Assembly (NCBI GenBank): GCA_025667525.1
Contig: CM046876.1
Coordinates: 16,665,320 to 16,729,319 of the forward strand
Direction: 5' to 3'
Source of the DNA: Glebionis coronaria
Taxonomy: Eukaryota > Streptophyta > Magnoliopsida > Asterales > Asteraceae
Length of the DNA: 64,000 bases
Numbering within the stretch: position 1 is the stretch's first letter; each line of letters opens with the position of its first letter. Below the pieces are notes generated by a model. It was not told the origin of the DNA. It saw only the letters and a list, made by a program, of their open reading frames with translations, and did not search any database. A program made the position numbers and the translations under genes. Below, piece by piece: positions 40,453 to 52,970 of this stretch.

Positions 40453-42388
40453 TATTGACCTAACAACAACTCTGACATCCTAAAAAACATTAAACTCACG
40501 CATGATACTATAACTTGATTTGATATTTTGATATGATGGTTTCATTCATTGAAGAGTAGAGAGGGTTGGTTTTGATTTATTTTAGGTACCTGATGTGTGT
40601 GTTTTGATTTATTAAAGGTGAATTGATATTGATATATGATGGTTTAGTTCATTGAAGAATAAAGAGTACCCGGTTTAGATTTATTTTGGGTAGATTGTGT
40701 GTGTTTTGAAAGAGGAGAGTGAGGGTAATAGAAATGATAAAATACTCTGTTGCCCTATAATTCGTGTTTCCCATAGTACAATTTCCCAAAATAATAATAT
40801 ATATTATTCAACCACTTTTAATAAAATGACCAAAAACTCAAGTTGCCCAATACTCGAATTGCCCATATCTGTTAGATTGCCCAAGAAACATCTCTTACAC
40901 GATACGTACTTCATGTGTACTTTATACGGACACATGGCAGATTCTTCCAACATTTCCCAATTTCTCTATTTCCCTGGATTGTTTGAGGAAAAACATGTTT
41001 TTTTGGACTAAATTACATGTTGCTCTAAAAAAGTAGACTCTTTTTATCATTTTCCCTTTTAGTTATCCATGTAGATGTTTTTATAATAGTTTCATATACT
41101 TGCCCACATGCATTCTGTTATATATACAGTGAACTGTCACATTTCATTTTCTTCTGTTAGGCCGGGCACAACAACGATATTGTGCGATTTTAATTTTTTT
41201 TGTCACGTCAGCTTTTTTTTAACGATCTAATACGACTTATTTGTCACAACAAAGCCATCTACTGCGGTCTGCGGCCTAGTTGAAGAAAAAAATATTTTTT
41301 TTCAAAATATAAAAATATTATATTTAATTAAAAAAGCATCCAAAAAATAAACGACAAAGAAAAAGGGGGCAAGATTACATATTTTAAAAAATTAATCCAA
41401 TAAAACTTTTAGATACTCAAAATTTCAGCCCATAATTTTTCTGCTTAAAATTCAGCTCGTGTTCAAAATTTGATATAGTCCATAACCCTACATCTAAACC
41501 TAAGTATAAAAGTCTCACTACCATCATTATACTCTATCTCATTAGCTAACTCCTCCAGTCACCATTACAATAAAACTCACTTAACAAACCAAAAGCAACA
41601 CATCCCTTATACTTTTTTATTATCTTTCTTTTGTAAACTGATTTACATAAACATGCAATCTTACCTCCTTTTTCTTTTAAACCCAATGGCTAGCAAAACA
41701 CACTTTTTCCCTATATTCCACTTTTCAAACTCGATCATGTGTAGAGTCGAATAAGGTCGACCGATTTGGCCGATTCGGTCGCCACAACGGGATAACCGAA
41801 TGCGACCGAGGTCGCGACCGACTAAAACGACCGGCGTTACGTCCAGTCTTAACGACTAGGGACGGAATCCAAAATCAAGACATAAAATGATTAAATGTAT
41901 TTAACACAATGATATCCGAAATATTTTGAATGTGAAGACACTAAAACATAAATACGAAAATATTGAGGCATGTAATTCTCACACTTTCCTTAAGACATAT
42001 TCATGTTTTTTACGGTGTTTGAGAATCGTGGACGTCTATCTCACTGGATACAACAACAACGAATAATCCCGTTTAGCACGACGGATTATCTAGGCCAACC
42101 AACTTGTGTCTTCCCTCTATTACGAACCGTACATAATAACCAATAAGAACGGTAGAATTAATTAACATATAATCCTACTAATGGTAATGAACAAAGAATT
42201 AAATTTGTTTTTTTGGTAATGGGTTCCCCGGTAAATAGATTATCTAAAAAAACAGTGAAGTACAAATGGAATGTGGCTAAGGTACCACATTAACCTCAAG
42301 CTAAACAGCTTGATAAACATCTAGATCTAGTGCTTATGACAGGTCATAAACACTTACAAACACCTAGCACAAAACGAAATGAATCAAA
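40453..42388. other. Intergenic, no gene seen
   Basis: No supported gene. A short stretch at 41745-41860 is rich in GTCG/CGAC words (GACCGAGGTCGCGACCG). The rest is AT-rich and non-repetitive within this window. Confidence 0.6.
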
Positions 42389-42895
42389 CTAACTAACAGC
42401 TGTCGTGAAGGAGTTTCCACCTGCATTTGTTTTAGAGAATAAATTAGTTGTTTCATCATACACCATTTCAACCTCGTCATCTTCATCATCGGAATCCAAC
42501 ACAGAATAAGAATTTGATGTAGATAGCCCAACCCCTGATGATGACTTATCAGTAGGCTTCAACTTGGGCAAAGAAATAGTTTTCGCATTAGTCACTCCCT
42601 TCGTCGGGTTACTAATTGTAGCTTTAGGAACAAATTTGACATTCGGCTGAACCGATGGACCAGTAACTTACCACCCTTTATAGATTTTGTCATCTTTTTC
42701 TTTGTTTTGGTGACCGTTTGGAAACCATCATTAGAAATAGATGGACCAGTACTAGTAGGAAGAATTAAATTTGTCGCTACATATGACCATACATTATCTT
42801 GCTCTAATATCACATTAGTACATTTGATGACATCAATTGTCAACCAAACCAATCATTTGACCATTTATTCCAACAATCTCTCACGCGTATGAAAA
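42389..42895 (-). pseudogene. LINE ORF1 (zinc-knuckle gag-like) C-terminal fragment
   Basis: Two frames together read DGFQTVTKTKKK, then VTNAKTISLPKLKPTDKSSS, SNSYSVLDSDDEDDEVEMVY and DETTNLFSKTNAGG-SFTTAV before a stop at 42389. This Lys-rich, then Ser-rich, then acidic tail is what I know from ORF1 proteins of plant L1-type LINEs, notably in Asteraceae. A frameshift lies near 42665-42680. No ORF2 adjoins it on this strand. Confidence 0.6.
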
Positions 42896-44165
42896 TGATA
42901 AACGAAAATCAATATCAAAGACACGAAGTTGTAACAGATTTATGCAGTCGATATTGGCATAGGATAGGTAGGTGCTACCTTTTGAACCTTCCCTTGTAAT
43001 ATATACTTATCCTCCTAGCAGCCAGTAGAACTTGATGTCTTTGTATGTCTGTCATTTGTGTAGACAACAATATATATTCACATAAATATATCCTTTACAC
43101 ATTTTGGTTCTCATAGTTATATTCGTTTTGGTTATGAACTTTTGCTTGGTTTTATAAGAGCTTTTAGGAATTGCGTCTCCATAATTCATTTCGAAGCGAC
43201 CTCACTTCTCTGTCATATAGACGATTCTTCATTATCATTAAAATCCATATGCTTAACCTCATATGATCACTTACATAGGAATGGAATAGGAAGTTCACTA
43301 ACTCCCATAGGATAATATGTTATTTATTACTCCCCCATACTAATCTCAATTTATACAAGTAGTTTGTCCTATAGAACCCAGATCTTGGGATCTCCGGTCA
43401 GTTAGGTTAGGTTTTCCTTCATATAAACTTTTCAAAGCTTTAATCTCATTCCTCTACACGACTTAACAATTATTCTCTTGTTTGACTTCCGTAAACGAGT
43501 CCACGGCGTTATTCTATGACTTCATATTGTCAATAGTGATAACTCAAGTTGAGAATAATTGTCGTTTTGCTATAATATGTCTTGACACACCGTTAGGCAT
43601 TATGATATTAGTTCTCCGCCAATTCTTTAATGGCTATCATAATATATAAACTGTCTTTTAGGCCACATTATAGTGGCAGTTTGTAGAGCGTATACACAAC
43701 AACTCATCGGTTTCTAGTTGAGGGTTTGCTATTTTACAAGAACCGGTGGTCTAGGGTGGTGGTGGTAGATGGTAACCATGGTTAGAGAGAGATAAAGAGA
43801 TTGTAGGTGTTTCTAGAGAGAGAAAGGCAAATGTATTAAATGAAAAGAGAAAAACACAATCAACAACCTCTCCTTGAAAGCCTTGGATGGGTATTTATAG
43901 TCACTTACGCACGTATACTATACATAGTTTCCTAGTCGAGTCTTTGTGTGAGTGGCTATGATAACTAATAAGAATTCTTAAATGTCGTCACATAAAGTGG
44001 ATTTACAACAATCTTCCCCCATGGGACGACGTGTAGAATTCCTTACAATATTTTTCCTAACAAGTACATAATGATTAAGAACAAAAGCTTTCATGAAGCG
44101 TCCAATGCTGATGAAGTCTTTTGAGGCCTTTGACTTCAAGTATTCACTCTAAAGAGACTCATTAA
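42896..44165 (-). other. Non-coding, possible Ty1/copia LTR remnant
   Basis: No ORF of note. Minus-strand features suggest an old LTR end: a purine tract GGGGGAAGATTG (44013-44024) followed by TGTTGTAAATCC, a TATA box ACTATAAATACC near 43890-43901, then a CTCTCTCTAGAAAC-type leader. A second purine run (ATGGGGGAGTA) is at 43330-43340. I could not find the matching LTR, so this is low confidence. Confidence 0.3.
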
Positions 44166-45239
44166 ATGGGGCATGATTTATTTCTTAATAATTAACTAAT
44201 TAATTAACCTAAGTCTCAAATTAATTAAACAAAATTTATAACCAAACACCCCATTGGTATTTGATTCAACCGAGTCCAAATCATAGCCTATCGAGACTCC
44301 CATGTCTCGGCCGCACAAAAAACCAAACATCATAGCCCCCGCAGCTATGGCTTTTTGCCACTGTTCGGCCAAAACAACTATCGGTTGTTTCTAGTTCCCA
44401 CCGGTGGCACAAACCACCCACCGAGAGCTGTGATCTCTCGGTTGCCACTGTTAAAACAAACGCCTCACTGTGGGGTTATTGGTGTTGCGACTGACCAAGG
44501 AGAACAGCCACCGAGACCACGAAGGGCTCGGTTGGCCGGCTAAAATTCCCACCGAGACCCTTGTGGTCTCAGTTTTCGTGTACAACCAAACCAAAACCCA
44601 AATTCAATCCCAATCTAGATATGTTTTAAATCATAAAATTCATGTGTTGATACTTTATATAATTAATTCATGATTAAAGGAAAATTAATAAAAGAAAAGA
44701 TTGAATTGGTGATACCGAATGCGTGATGAATCAAAGATGAATGACCCGAACACGAACCCCAAAATAAATAAGATCAATAAGCTTTCTCTCCCTTCCTTTT
44801 TCCTTTACAAACCGGTGGCCAAATATCCAAGAGGATAGGGTTTTCTTAATTTTTGTTATATCTTGTTAAATGAAACTCCCTGGAATGTTTTTGTTACTAG
44901 TTAAAACCTAACGGGTCGGGCTTGACCCATTCTTGTTTCTTTTCTTTTTATGGCCGGCCAAAGAAACACACATAAGGTATATATTTCGTTTTCGTGTTTC
45001 AAATTTCTCGTGTATTAATATTCGTGACGTAAGCTCGTGTTTTAATTTCGTGTTAATTCTTGTCGTGTAATATTATTATACGTAAAATCTTGTCATTAAA
45101 TAAATAAAATAATATACGTAATACTTGTATTTATTCATTTAATGTTCATGATACTTGTCGTATATTAATTAATTATAAAGTTTTAATTAATCTGTGCTTT
45201 AGTGTATTTAATGCTCCATGTAATTTATGCGGGTTTTAC
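44166..45239 (-). repeat. Element C 3' LTR, truncated
   Basis: Matches 52580-53630 of the 5' LTR and ends (plus strand) GCGGGTTTTACA next to the polypurine tract. It includes the GC-rich CCGAGAC/GTCTCGG block at 44290-44580. The breakpoint is at about 44165. Confidence 0.88.
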
Positions 45240-45256
45240 AAATCTTCTCCTCTAAA
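45240..45256 (-). promoter_or_regulatory. Element C polypurine tract
   Basis: Minus-strand TTTAGAGGAGAAGATT immediately precedes the LTR start TGTAAAACCC. Confidence 0.75.
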
Positions 45257-45312
45257 AAGAATAAATCGTCCTCGAATTAGAGATACTATAAGCTGAAAAG
45301 GACATACCCGAA

Positions 45313-48300
45313 TCATAGAAGAAATCGAGGGTAAGAAGTCCGGATAGACTCCTCCGTTTTCCAAGTGGCTTCCTGCTTGGGATGGTCCCTCTAAAGGATC
45401 TTGATAAATGGAATAGTCTTTCTCCTCATGATCCGATCTTGACGATCTAGAACTGCCTCGGGTTCCTCAACATAGGATAGATCCTCACGAATCTGATCGA
45501 GTGGATACACGACAATGTGAAGATGATGATAATTGTAACCTCTGAGTAAAGACACGTGGAACACGTTGTGAGCATGAGATAGCTGAGGAGGTAACGCCAA
45601 ACGATAGGATACCTCACCGACACGTTCGAGTATCTCGAACGGTCCGATGAAACGAGGACTGAGCTTGCCCTTAATTCCAAAATGCTTGACTCCACGTGTT
45701 GGTGATACCTTCAAGAAAGCATGATCACCAGGCTGAAATTCTGACGATGTGCGATGTTTGTCAGCATAGCTCTTCTGACGAGTACGAGCTTCTTGAAGCT
45801 TCGCCTTGGCGATGGCGACCTTCTCATTGGTCACCTCAATCATCTATGGACCCTCAATGATTCGTTCACCAACCTGATCCCAACAGATTGGAGCACGACA
45901 CTTTCTGCCATACAACATCTCAAATGGTGCACACTTGATACTTGCATGCCAACTGTTGTTGTAAGCAAACTCAACCAAACAGATGTAGTCATCCCAATTT
46001 CCTGTCCATTCAAACATACAAGCACATAACATGTCTTCTAAAGTTTGAATAGTACGCTCTGATTGACCATCGGTCTAAGGATGAAAAGTTGTGCTAAGAT
46101 TGAGTCTGGTGCCCCAAGCTTTTTGCAAACCTCTCTAGAAACGATATGTAAATCGTGGATCTCTATCTGATATGATATTTGATGGAGTACCATGTAGTCA
46201 CATGATCTCCTGCTGGAATATTTCTACCAATCTGCTAACTGGGTAATCCTTGCAGATTGGAAGGAAATGTGCATATTTGGTCAAACGATCGACAACGACC
46301 TAAATAGGATCATGCTTCTTCTGAGTCTGCGGTAGTCCGGTAACAAAATCCATAGAGATCTTGTCCCACTTCCATTCGGGAATTTCTAATGGTTGTAGTA
46401 AACCACTAGCTCGTTGATGTTCTATCTTAGCCTGCTGGCAGGTCAGACATTTAGAAACGAAAGTAGTAACATCTTGTTTCATGTCGCTCCACCAAAAATG
46501 TTGCTTGAGGTCATGATACATTTTGGTAGAACCTAGATGAATCGAAAATGGAGAGCTGTGAGCCTCAGTCAATAAGGCCTCTCTGAGTGTAAGATCGTCA
46601 GGAACACATAACTTGGTACCCTTCCATACAATGCCATCGTCATCTATACGGAATTTTGTCTACTAATTGATATTCTGAATAATCGCCCATATATCACCGT
46701 CATCCTTCTGAGCTGCCTTGATCCAAGAGATTAAGTCTGGCTCAACTCTCATATTAGCCCAGTAACCATGTTGTCCACGTACAAAAAGCTTAATTTCTAA
46801 ACGCTCTAGATCATGAGTAATTTCCTCTTCAACCTTGATGCCAACAATCATGCATGATTTCCTGCTTAAAGCATCAGCCACCACATCAGATTTACTAGGA
46901 TGGTATTGAATGTTGGTATCATAATCCTTTAATAGCTCTAACCATCGTCTTTGTCTCATGTTTAGTTCTCGCTGAGTGAAAATGTATTTGAGGCTCTTAT
47001 GATCAGTGAAGATGTCACATTACTCACCATAAAGATAATGCCTCCAGATCTTGAGTGTGAATAAAACTGCTGCTAATTCTAGATCATGTGTGGGATAATT
47101 TTCTTCATATGGCTTAAGCTGTCGTGATGCATAGGCAATCACCTTCTCATGTTGCATGAGTACACATCCAAGTCCTTTTCCCGAAGCATCGCTATAAATC
47201 TGAAATCCACTTGTGCCAGATGGGAGAGTAAGAATAGGTGCAGAAACCAAACGCTGCTTAAGTTCTTAAAGATCTTCTCTCGTTCATCATTCTAGAAGAA
47301 TTTATCTCCCTCACGCATCATCTTATTCAAAGGTAAGGCTAACCGTGAAAAGTTCTCCACAAACCTGCGATAATATCCAGCTAATCGCAGAAAACTACGA
47401 ACCTCTGTTGCACATGTTAGTCTTGGCCATTTTATGATAGCCTTAACCTTCACATGATCCATGATAATCCTTTCTGCTGAAACGATATGGCCCAAAATGC
47501 CACCTTATTTAACCAGAATTCACACTTGGAAAATTTTGCATACAGTTGCTTCCGGCGAAGAATCTGCAGTACCGTGCGAAGATGCTCCTCGTGTTCTTCC
47601 TTAGATTTTGAGAAGATCAGAATCTCATCGATAAATACAATGAAGAATTTGTCCAAGAACTCATGAAAAACTCGGTTCATCAAATCCATGAATATCGTTG
47701 GAGCGTTTGTGAGTCCGAATGGCATGACTAGGAACTCATAGTGACCATAACGTGTGCGAAAAGCAGTCTTAGAAATATCCTGCTCCTTTACTCGCAACTG
47801 ATGGTAGCCTGATTGTAGATCAATCTTGGAAAAGTGCTTTTCACCTTACAGTTGGTCAAATAAAATCATCTGATACGTGGTAATGGATAACGGTTTTGGA
47901 TCCTGATCTTGTTCAGCTCACGGTAGTCAATGCACAGTCGCATGTTGTCGTCCTTCTTCTTAAGGAACAGCACCAGTGCACCCCATGGTGATACACTCGG
48001 GCGAATAAAACCTCGCTCCAGTAACTCCTGCAGCTGGTCTTTCAACTCTTTGAGCTCAATGGGAGACATGCGATAAGGAGCCTTGGATATTGGTTCACCT
48101 TTTGGAATGAGCTCAATACCAAACTCCACTTCATGGATAGGTGGTATACCTGGAAGTTCTTCTAGAAATAGATCGGGAATTCTAAAACAATCGGCTGATC
48201 ATGAATAGATGGAGCTTTAGCAGTCGTGTCATGAATGGTAGCCAAGTAACCTTGGTAGCCATGAGCTAACAAGCCACGTGCTTGTATGTCAGAAATGATT

Positions 48301-48779
48301 TGTACATAGTTTCCTCGTATAAAATCATTATGAATGTATTTTGGAGCTTGAACATCACCGAATAGGACTCGATATGTATGGCAATCAATCGTGGCGTGGT
48401 GTTTTGCTAACCAATCCATGCCTAAAATCATATCAACTTCGCACATGTCCGAAGGAAGTGCGTCGACAGGATGAATCTTGTCATCAAATTCTAAGGGAAG
48501 ATCTCTGTACACATGGGTAATGCAAACAGAGTCTCTCATGGGCATGGATATATTTAACACATTATCAGTTGGTGTAGGTGTCTTATTAATACAAGCAGCA
48601 TAAGTAGTGGATATGACTGAATGGGTCGCACCCGTATCAAAATAGAACACAGGTAGCATGTCCATACATAAATAAGATGCCAGTAATGGTACTTGAAGAT
48701 TTGTTGGGCTGGTCCCTAGTAGTGGTGAACACGCGATCGGATGCTGTTGGTTTCTCCGGGGCATGTCCCGATGTGCCAA
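45313..48779 (-). pseudogene. Element C pol: protease, RT, RNase H, integrase, chromodomain
   Basis: Protease with intact FDTGATHS and GMDWLAKHH (48660-48400). RT spans 48129-47292 ([28 protein letters not shown]); the active site reads [11 protein letters not shown], so the second Asp of the YxDD motif is Glu. RNase H is at 47250-46960 ([22 protein letters not shown]). Integrase has the HHCC finger (CLTCQQAK) and first Asp in ISMDFVTGLP (46572-46300). The later core sits at about 46270-45844 with several stops. The C-terminus (GDHAFLKVSPTRGV, SPRFIGPFEIL, HNVFHVSLL) and a chromodomain-like tail (EATWKTEESIR) end at 45313. At least ten stops and frameshifts break it. Several stops replace expected Trp or Gln. 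Confidence 0.9.
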
Positions 48780-48938
48780 CGGTTTCCCCTTTTTTACAGT
48801 CTTTCATGAGATGACCAGATTTCCCACACTTGAAGCAGACACCTGCAGCATGACGGCATGGTCCAGGATGCCTTCGTCCGCATGTGGTGCAGATGGGATG
48901 GGAATACCCTCCAGTGGGTACCCTTGCTACCTGAGTGC

Positions 48939-49014
48939 CTGATTTAGAAGATATGCGTGAGACATGATTATTGGGACATAAACATGACTGCACTAAAAAT
49001 TTAAGATATAATAC
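48939..49014 (-). other. Intron-like gap 3 in gag of element C (76 nt)
   Basis: Donor CAATCTG|GTATTATATC, acceptor CTAAATCAG|GCACTC (minus). Removing it joins ...PNRSAQS to GTQVARVPTGG in phase. Unspliced, the frame meets a TAA within 15 nt. It matches 840-912 in element A. Confidence 0.72.
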
Positions 49015-49090
49015 CAGATTGAGCTGAACGGTTAGGCTGCTGACCCTTGTTGTCCTGGTCACGCCCGTTACTGGAGTTCTTGTTATAATG

Positions 49091-49151
49091 CTGAGATGTT
49101 AGAATTTATGTCATACAGCAGCTTTACATGAAAGAGTTTAATTTAAGGGAC
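49091..49151 (-). other. Intron-like gap 2 in gag of element C (61 nt)
   Basis: Donor ACAAC|GTCCCTTAAA-type junction (exon ends ...AACAACAC), acceptor ACATCTCAG|CATTAT (minus). Phase is one base off as read. It corresponds to 993-1055 in element A. Confidence 0.45.
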
Positions 49152-49295
49152 GTGTTGTTGTTGGAGTGGTTAGCATTGTTACGGTAGTTATCACTACTAC
49201 CACGCCTGTCTGATCCATAACGGTCGTTAGTCTGACCGTGTCCCTTGTAGTTTTTCTCCTGAGTGGTCGTTTAGGACCAGTCTCCACCCTTCTCT

Positions 49296-49381
49296 CTGAA
49301 AGATACAATTGAATAGAGCATGATATATAATTGAAAGTACTGATATGAATGAGATGGTAACGCTTGATGACTGAAATATAC
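49296..49381 (-). other. Intron-like gap 1 in gag of element C (86 nt)
   Basis: Donor GAAGAG|GTATATTTC, acceptor TATCTTTCAG|AGAG (minus). Removing it joins RHEKR to EKGGDW in phase. Reading through gives a different frame without the Q/N-rich sequence. The position matches 1195-1277 in element A. Confidence 0.7.
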
Positions 49382-50465
49382 CTCTTCTCATGTCGATCTG
49401 ACTCTTCATACTCATCCCTCTCCTGAAGAATCTCCAAACTGCATGCTACGTCAGCCACTTGTGCCACATTGGTGAATGTAGCACACAACAGACGGTCAGT
49501 AATCGAGGTACGAAGAGCCCAATGGAAATGCTTCGCTTGATCCTCTGTGGTGCCAGCAGCTGCACCCAGAAAACCAGCTAGCCTAAGGAAACACTGCATG
49601 AATTATGTGTGGTTCTCACCTACGTTTTGACGGATAGCATGATAATCCCTCTTCAGTCGTTGTTGTTCAGCTCTAGGGAAGAACTGATTGTAAAACAACT
49701 CCTTGAACTGACGCATGTCAATGTGGTAAGCCATGCCTCACCTCCATTGGATTGCTTGTAAGCCCTCCACCATGCTAACACATCACCTTCAAACTTGTAG
49801 AAAACTAACCTCGCCTTGTATACCCCATCCCAACCCATGGCGTCAAAGATCTTCTCCATATGTGATATCCAGTTCTCAGTATCTGACGGGATATCTTCCT
49901 TCTAGAATGATCAAGGCTCTTCTTGTTCAAACGTTCCAGCTATGTGTAGAGTGTGACTGGTGGAGGAGGAGAAGGATTGGCATTATTTGGTATAGCCTGA
50001 TATTCTACCCAAATCTAATTGCGGATTGGGGAAGCATAGCCTGCAAAGCTGCACTGACAGCTGCAACGAGTTCCACGTCTGTGCGTGTGTTAACCATCTG
50101 ACAGTTTCAAAGGAAAGTAAATGATTAATCGGTTAGAAACATGAGATATTACTGAAGGAACATGAAATAAGTATGACTGTATTGAAATAAAATCTGAAAA
50201 TCGCTTGTGTGGACGACTATGGTTCAGCCCATAAAATTGAAAGAAAGACATGTGACTGAGTATGGACGACTATGGTTCAACCCACACCAGTCTAAATTCA
50301 CAAGAAAACATGTGACTAAGTATCAACGACTATGGTTCAATTCATACTAGCCAAAACTTAACAGAAAACAATGATACACGAAATAAAATCAACTGTCAGT
50401 TTAGGAAGTTCCTAGGGACTACCCACTAGTCACATGTCAAGTTTTAGAGCCTACATGTTGAAACC

Positions 50466-50479
50466 TGGCTCTGATACCA
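50466..50479 (-). promoter_or_regulatory. Element C primer-binding site (tRNA-Met)
   Basis: Minus-strand TGGTATCAGAGCCA is a perfect plant initiator tRNA-Met primer site. It lies four bases from the LTR end, and is the intact version of the site split by element D in element A. Confidence 0.9.
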
Positions 50480-52027
50480 AAATTGTAACACCCCACTTTG
50501 ATAAGTAAACTGTTACATGATAATTATGGCGTGTCATCAAAGCATGCAAGGTAAATGTCTTAAAAACATAAATGACCATAAAGGAAAATCGAAATCAAAC
50601 ATTGGTCCCCAAACATAAGCTTACACATGCATAAAGTAAAGAATGTAGAAAAGGACTAAACATTGTCCAAGCAAGCATGAGTATGTGAAATGCAAAAGGA
50701 AAAAAAGTCTAAGGTAGCTTCCATCCTATGCACGTACTCTCAGATGCTCAAGTTCGTCCCTATGTACTTGTCGCATGGGACATGGAAAGAAAATACGGCT
50801 GAGCAATACGCTCAGTGAACGGATATAATGACGTGAAATAGAATAACTGAAATATAAGAAATGATATGAAATGCAGCGGAATTTGTGTAAGTCCTGTAAA
50901 ACATGGAACATGTTTTATAAACTGTTTTATAACTGAAAAGTCTTATGTTTATATGTGAAAATATAAATTAAATGCCAAAGAGCTCATATAGGTCATGAAA
51001 GGTATCAACGTGCATGAATACATAGAGGGGTGACCTCTAATTATAATAGTCTGGGTGGAGGGATCATCTCCAATGTGACGAATGTAAAGCACACACCACA
51101 GTTACCTTGTAAACCTGCAAAACATGTACTAGGGTGCACCCATACGCCCCACATGATAATAATAATGGCAAGTAACTGAAAGGCACGCCGCGAGAAATCA
51201 CTCTCGTCGCTGAAGAGTCATGACACCGGTGCCTCAAGTGTCATGGTTATGGTACCTCCATAACTAGGTGGACATGGTCATGCATGTATATTGCTCAAGC
51301 AATTTAAAATGATAGCATGGTAATTACTAAAAAGTCTTATGACATGTAAAATATTGGGAAAAACAGATGGCAGCAAACAGGGAATCCTAATCATGCATAG
51401 AAAGAGAATGTCCTTACTGAAGGACGGAATATCCGTACCTTATGTCCAGTAACGAATGAAGATGAAAGGCGGAAAGTAACTACTCCGACTTCACGAGTGC
51501 TACATAAAAACTACGTGAATAAGTTGTGTGTTCAAGTATAACTTACTGATTCTTAGTTTACTTTACTTGTTCTTGACTTGTTCTACTTGTTCTTGATTTG
51601 TTTTATGTGTTCTTGACTTGTTTTGCTGTTTCATGTTTTATCATGTATTTCTTAGTGTTTCATGTGTTCTTGATTAACGTATTTCATGTTTCATGTATTA
51701 CTATACTTGATATTTCCATAATGAGTAACTTTCTAAAAATAGCAGGTTTCTATATATAGTAACTTTCCAAAAATAGTAGGTTTCCATATATGACAACTTT
51801 CCAAAAATAGTAAGTTTCCAAAAATAGAAATTTTCCATGATTAGTAAGTTTTTCAAAAATAAAAAGTTTCCATAATTATTATGTTTCCATAAATAGTAAT
51901 AAGCTCGTTTAATAAACATATAATATAAGCTGGGGCTTAATAAACAAATTTTATAAGTCATGATTCATTTAAATGATAATATAGTAAAGTTTATTTAATA
52001 ATTAATATAACATGTCATAATCTTATA

Positions 52028-52309
52028 CTCCCTCCGTCCCAAAATTATAGTCCACGTTTCCTTTTCGGTCTGTCCCAAATTAATTGTCCACTTCTAAAAC
52101 TTCTAAAAATAGGTATGAATTTTAGATCAAGATTACTATATTACCCTTAATTGAAATCATAATTACAAACTTTAAAAATGTTCTAAATTAATTGGTTAAG
52201 GGTAAAACTGTCTTTCTGCAAAAAGTAAGAGAGAGAAAGCTGAAAAAGTGGTACTTTTCTTAAACTGTGTGTTTTTTGTCGGGGGACAATAATTTTGGGA
52301 CGGAGGGAG
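52028..52309. mobile_element. Stowaway-like MITE (282 bp) with TA target duplication
   Basis: Perfect 21-bp terminal inverted repeats: CTCCCTCCGTCCCAAAATTAT and its complement at the other end. TA lies on both sides (52026-52027, 52310-52311). CTCCCTCCGTCCC is the hallmark end of plant Stowaway MITEs, moved by Tc1/mariner transposases. Absent from the same place in element A's LTR. Confidence 0.95.
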
Positions 52310-52689
52310 TAGTTAATTATTAACTAGTAATATAACATGATCTCATAAAGTAATTACTAATTAATGATAAAGCAGGGTTTATATCTTAATAAAACTTTAC
52401 TATAACTTGGTAATTATATAATTAAGTTAAACATTTATTAATTTAATTATACCATGGTTTACATGTAATTATTTAATTAAGCTAAGTTCCTAATTAATTT
52501 ATTAAATTGTGCCATGTATAATTCCATGAATAATTACATAAAGTAATTATTATAAGTCTATGATTAATTAAATTAAATGGGATCATGATTTGTTTCTTAA
52601 TAATTAAATAATTAATTAACCTAAGTCTCAAATTAATTAAACAAAATTTATAACCAAACACCCCATTGGTGTTCTGTTCAACCGAGCCC

Positions 52690-52970
52690 AAATCATAGCC
52701 TACCGAGACTCCCATGTCTCGGCCGCACAAACAACCAAACACCACAGCCCCGACGGCTGTGGCTTTTTGCCACTGTTCGGCGAAAACAGCCACCGGCTGT
52801 TGCCGGTTCCCACCGAGAGCTGTGAGCTCTCGGTTGCCACTGTTAAACCAAACACCCCACTGTGGGGTTTGTGGTGTTGCGGCTGACCAAGAAGAACAGC
52901 CATCGAGACCCCTAAAGGCTCGACTGGCCGGCTAAAATTCCCACCGAGACCATTGTGGTCTCGGTTTTCG
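52690..52970. repeat. GC-rich inverted-repeat block in element C 5' LTR
   Basis: Clustered short palindromes: CCGAGAC...GTCTCGG, CCGAGAGCTGTGAGCTCTCGG, CCCCACTGTGGGG and AGCCACCGGCTGTTGCCGG. Matching blocks sit in the other LTRs of this family at 29015-29160, 44290-44580 and 63335-63500. Confidence 0.8.

Larger units (their letters stand above)
48637..50096 (-). pseudogene. Element C gag
   Basis: The start ATG is at 50096-50094 (minus; ATGGTTAACACACGCACAG), after CTGTCAG, matching element A. The Retrotrans_gag domain lies at about 49860-49450 (KIFDAMGWDGVYKARLVFYK, GDVLAWWRAYK; FLGAAAGTTEDQAKHFHWAL). A Q/N-rich stretch follows at 49290-49152 (NDRYGSDRRGSSDNYRNNAN), then GRDQDNKGQQPNRSAQS, and the zinc knuckle CFKCGKSGHLMKDC (CX2CX4HX4C, intact) near 48840-48795. 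Three intron-like gaps interrupt the coding sequence. One premature stop (TAA near 49275) and N-terminal frameshifts are present. Confidence 0.82.

Noticed and set aside
40697..41011. 104-codon plus-strand ORF in the intergenic region
   Set aside because: No recognisable domain, and length within chance expectation for this window.
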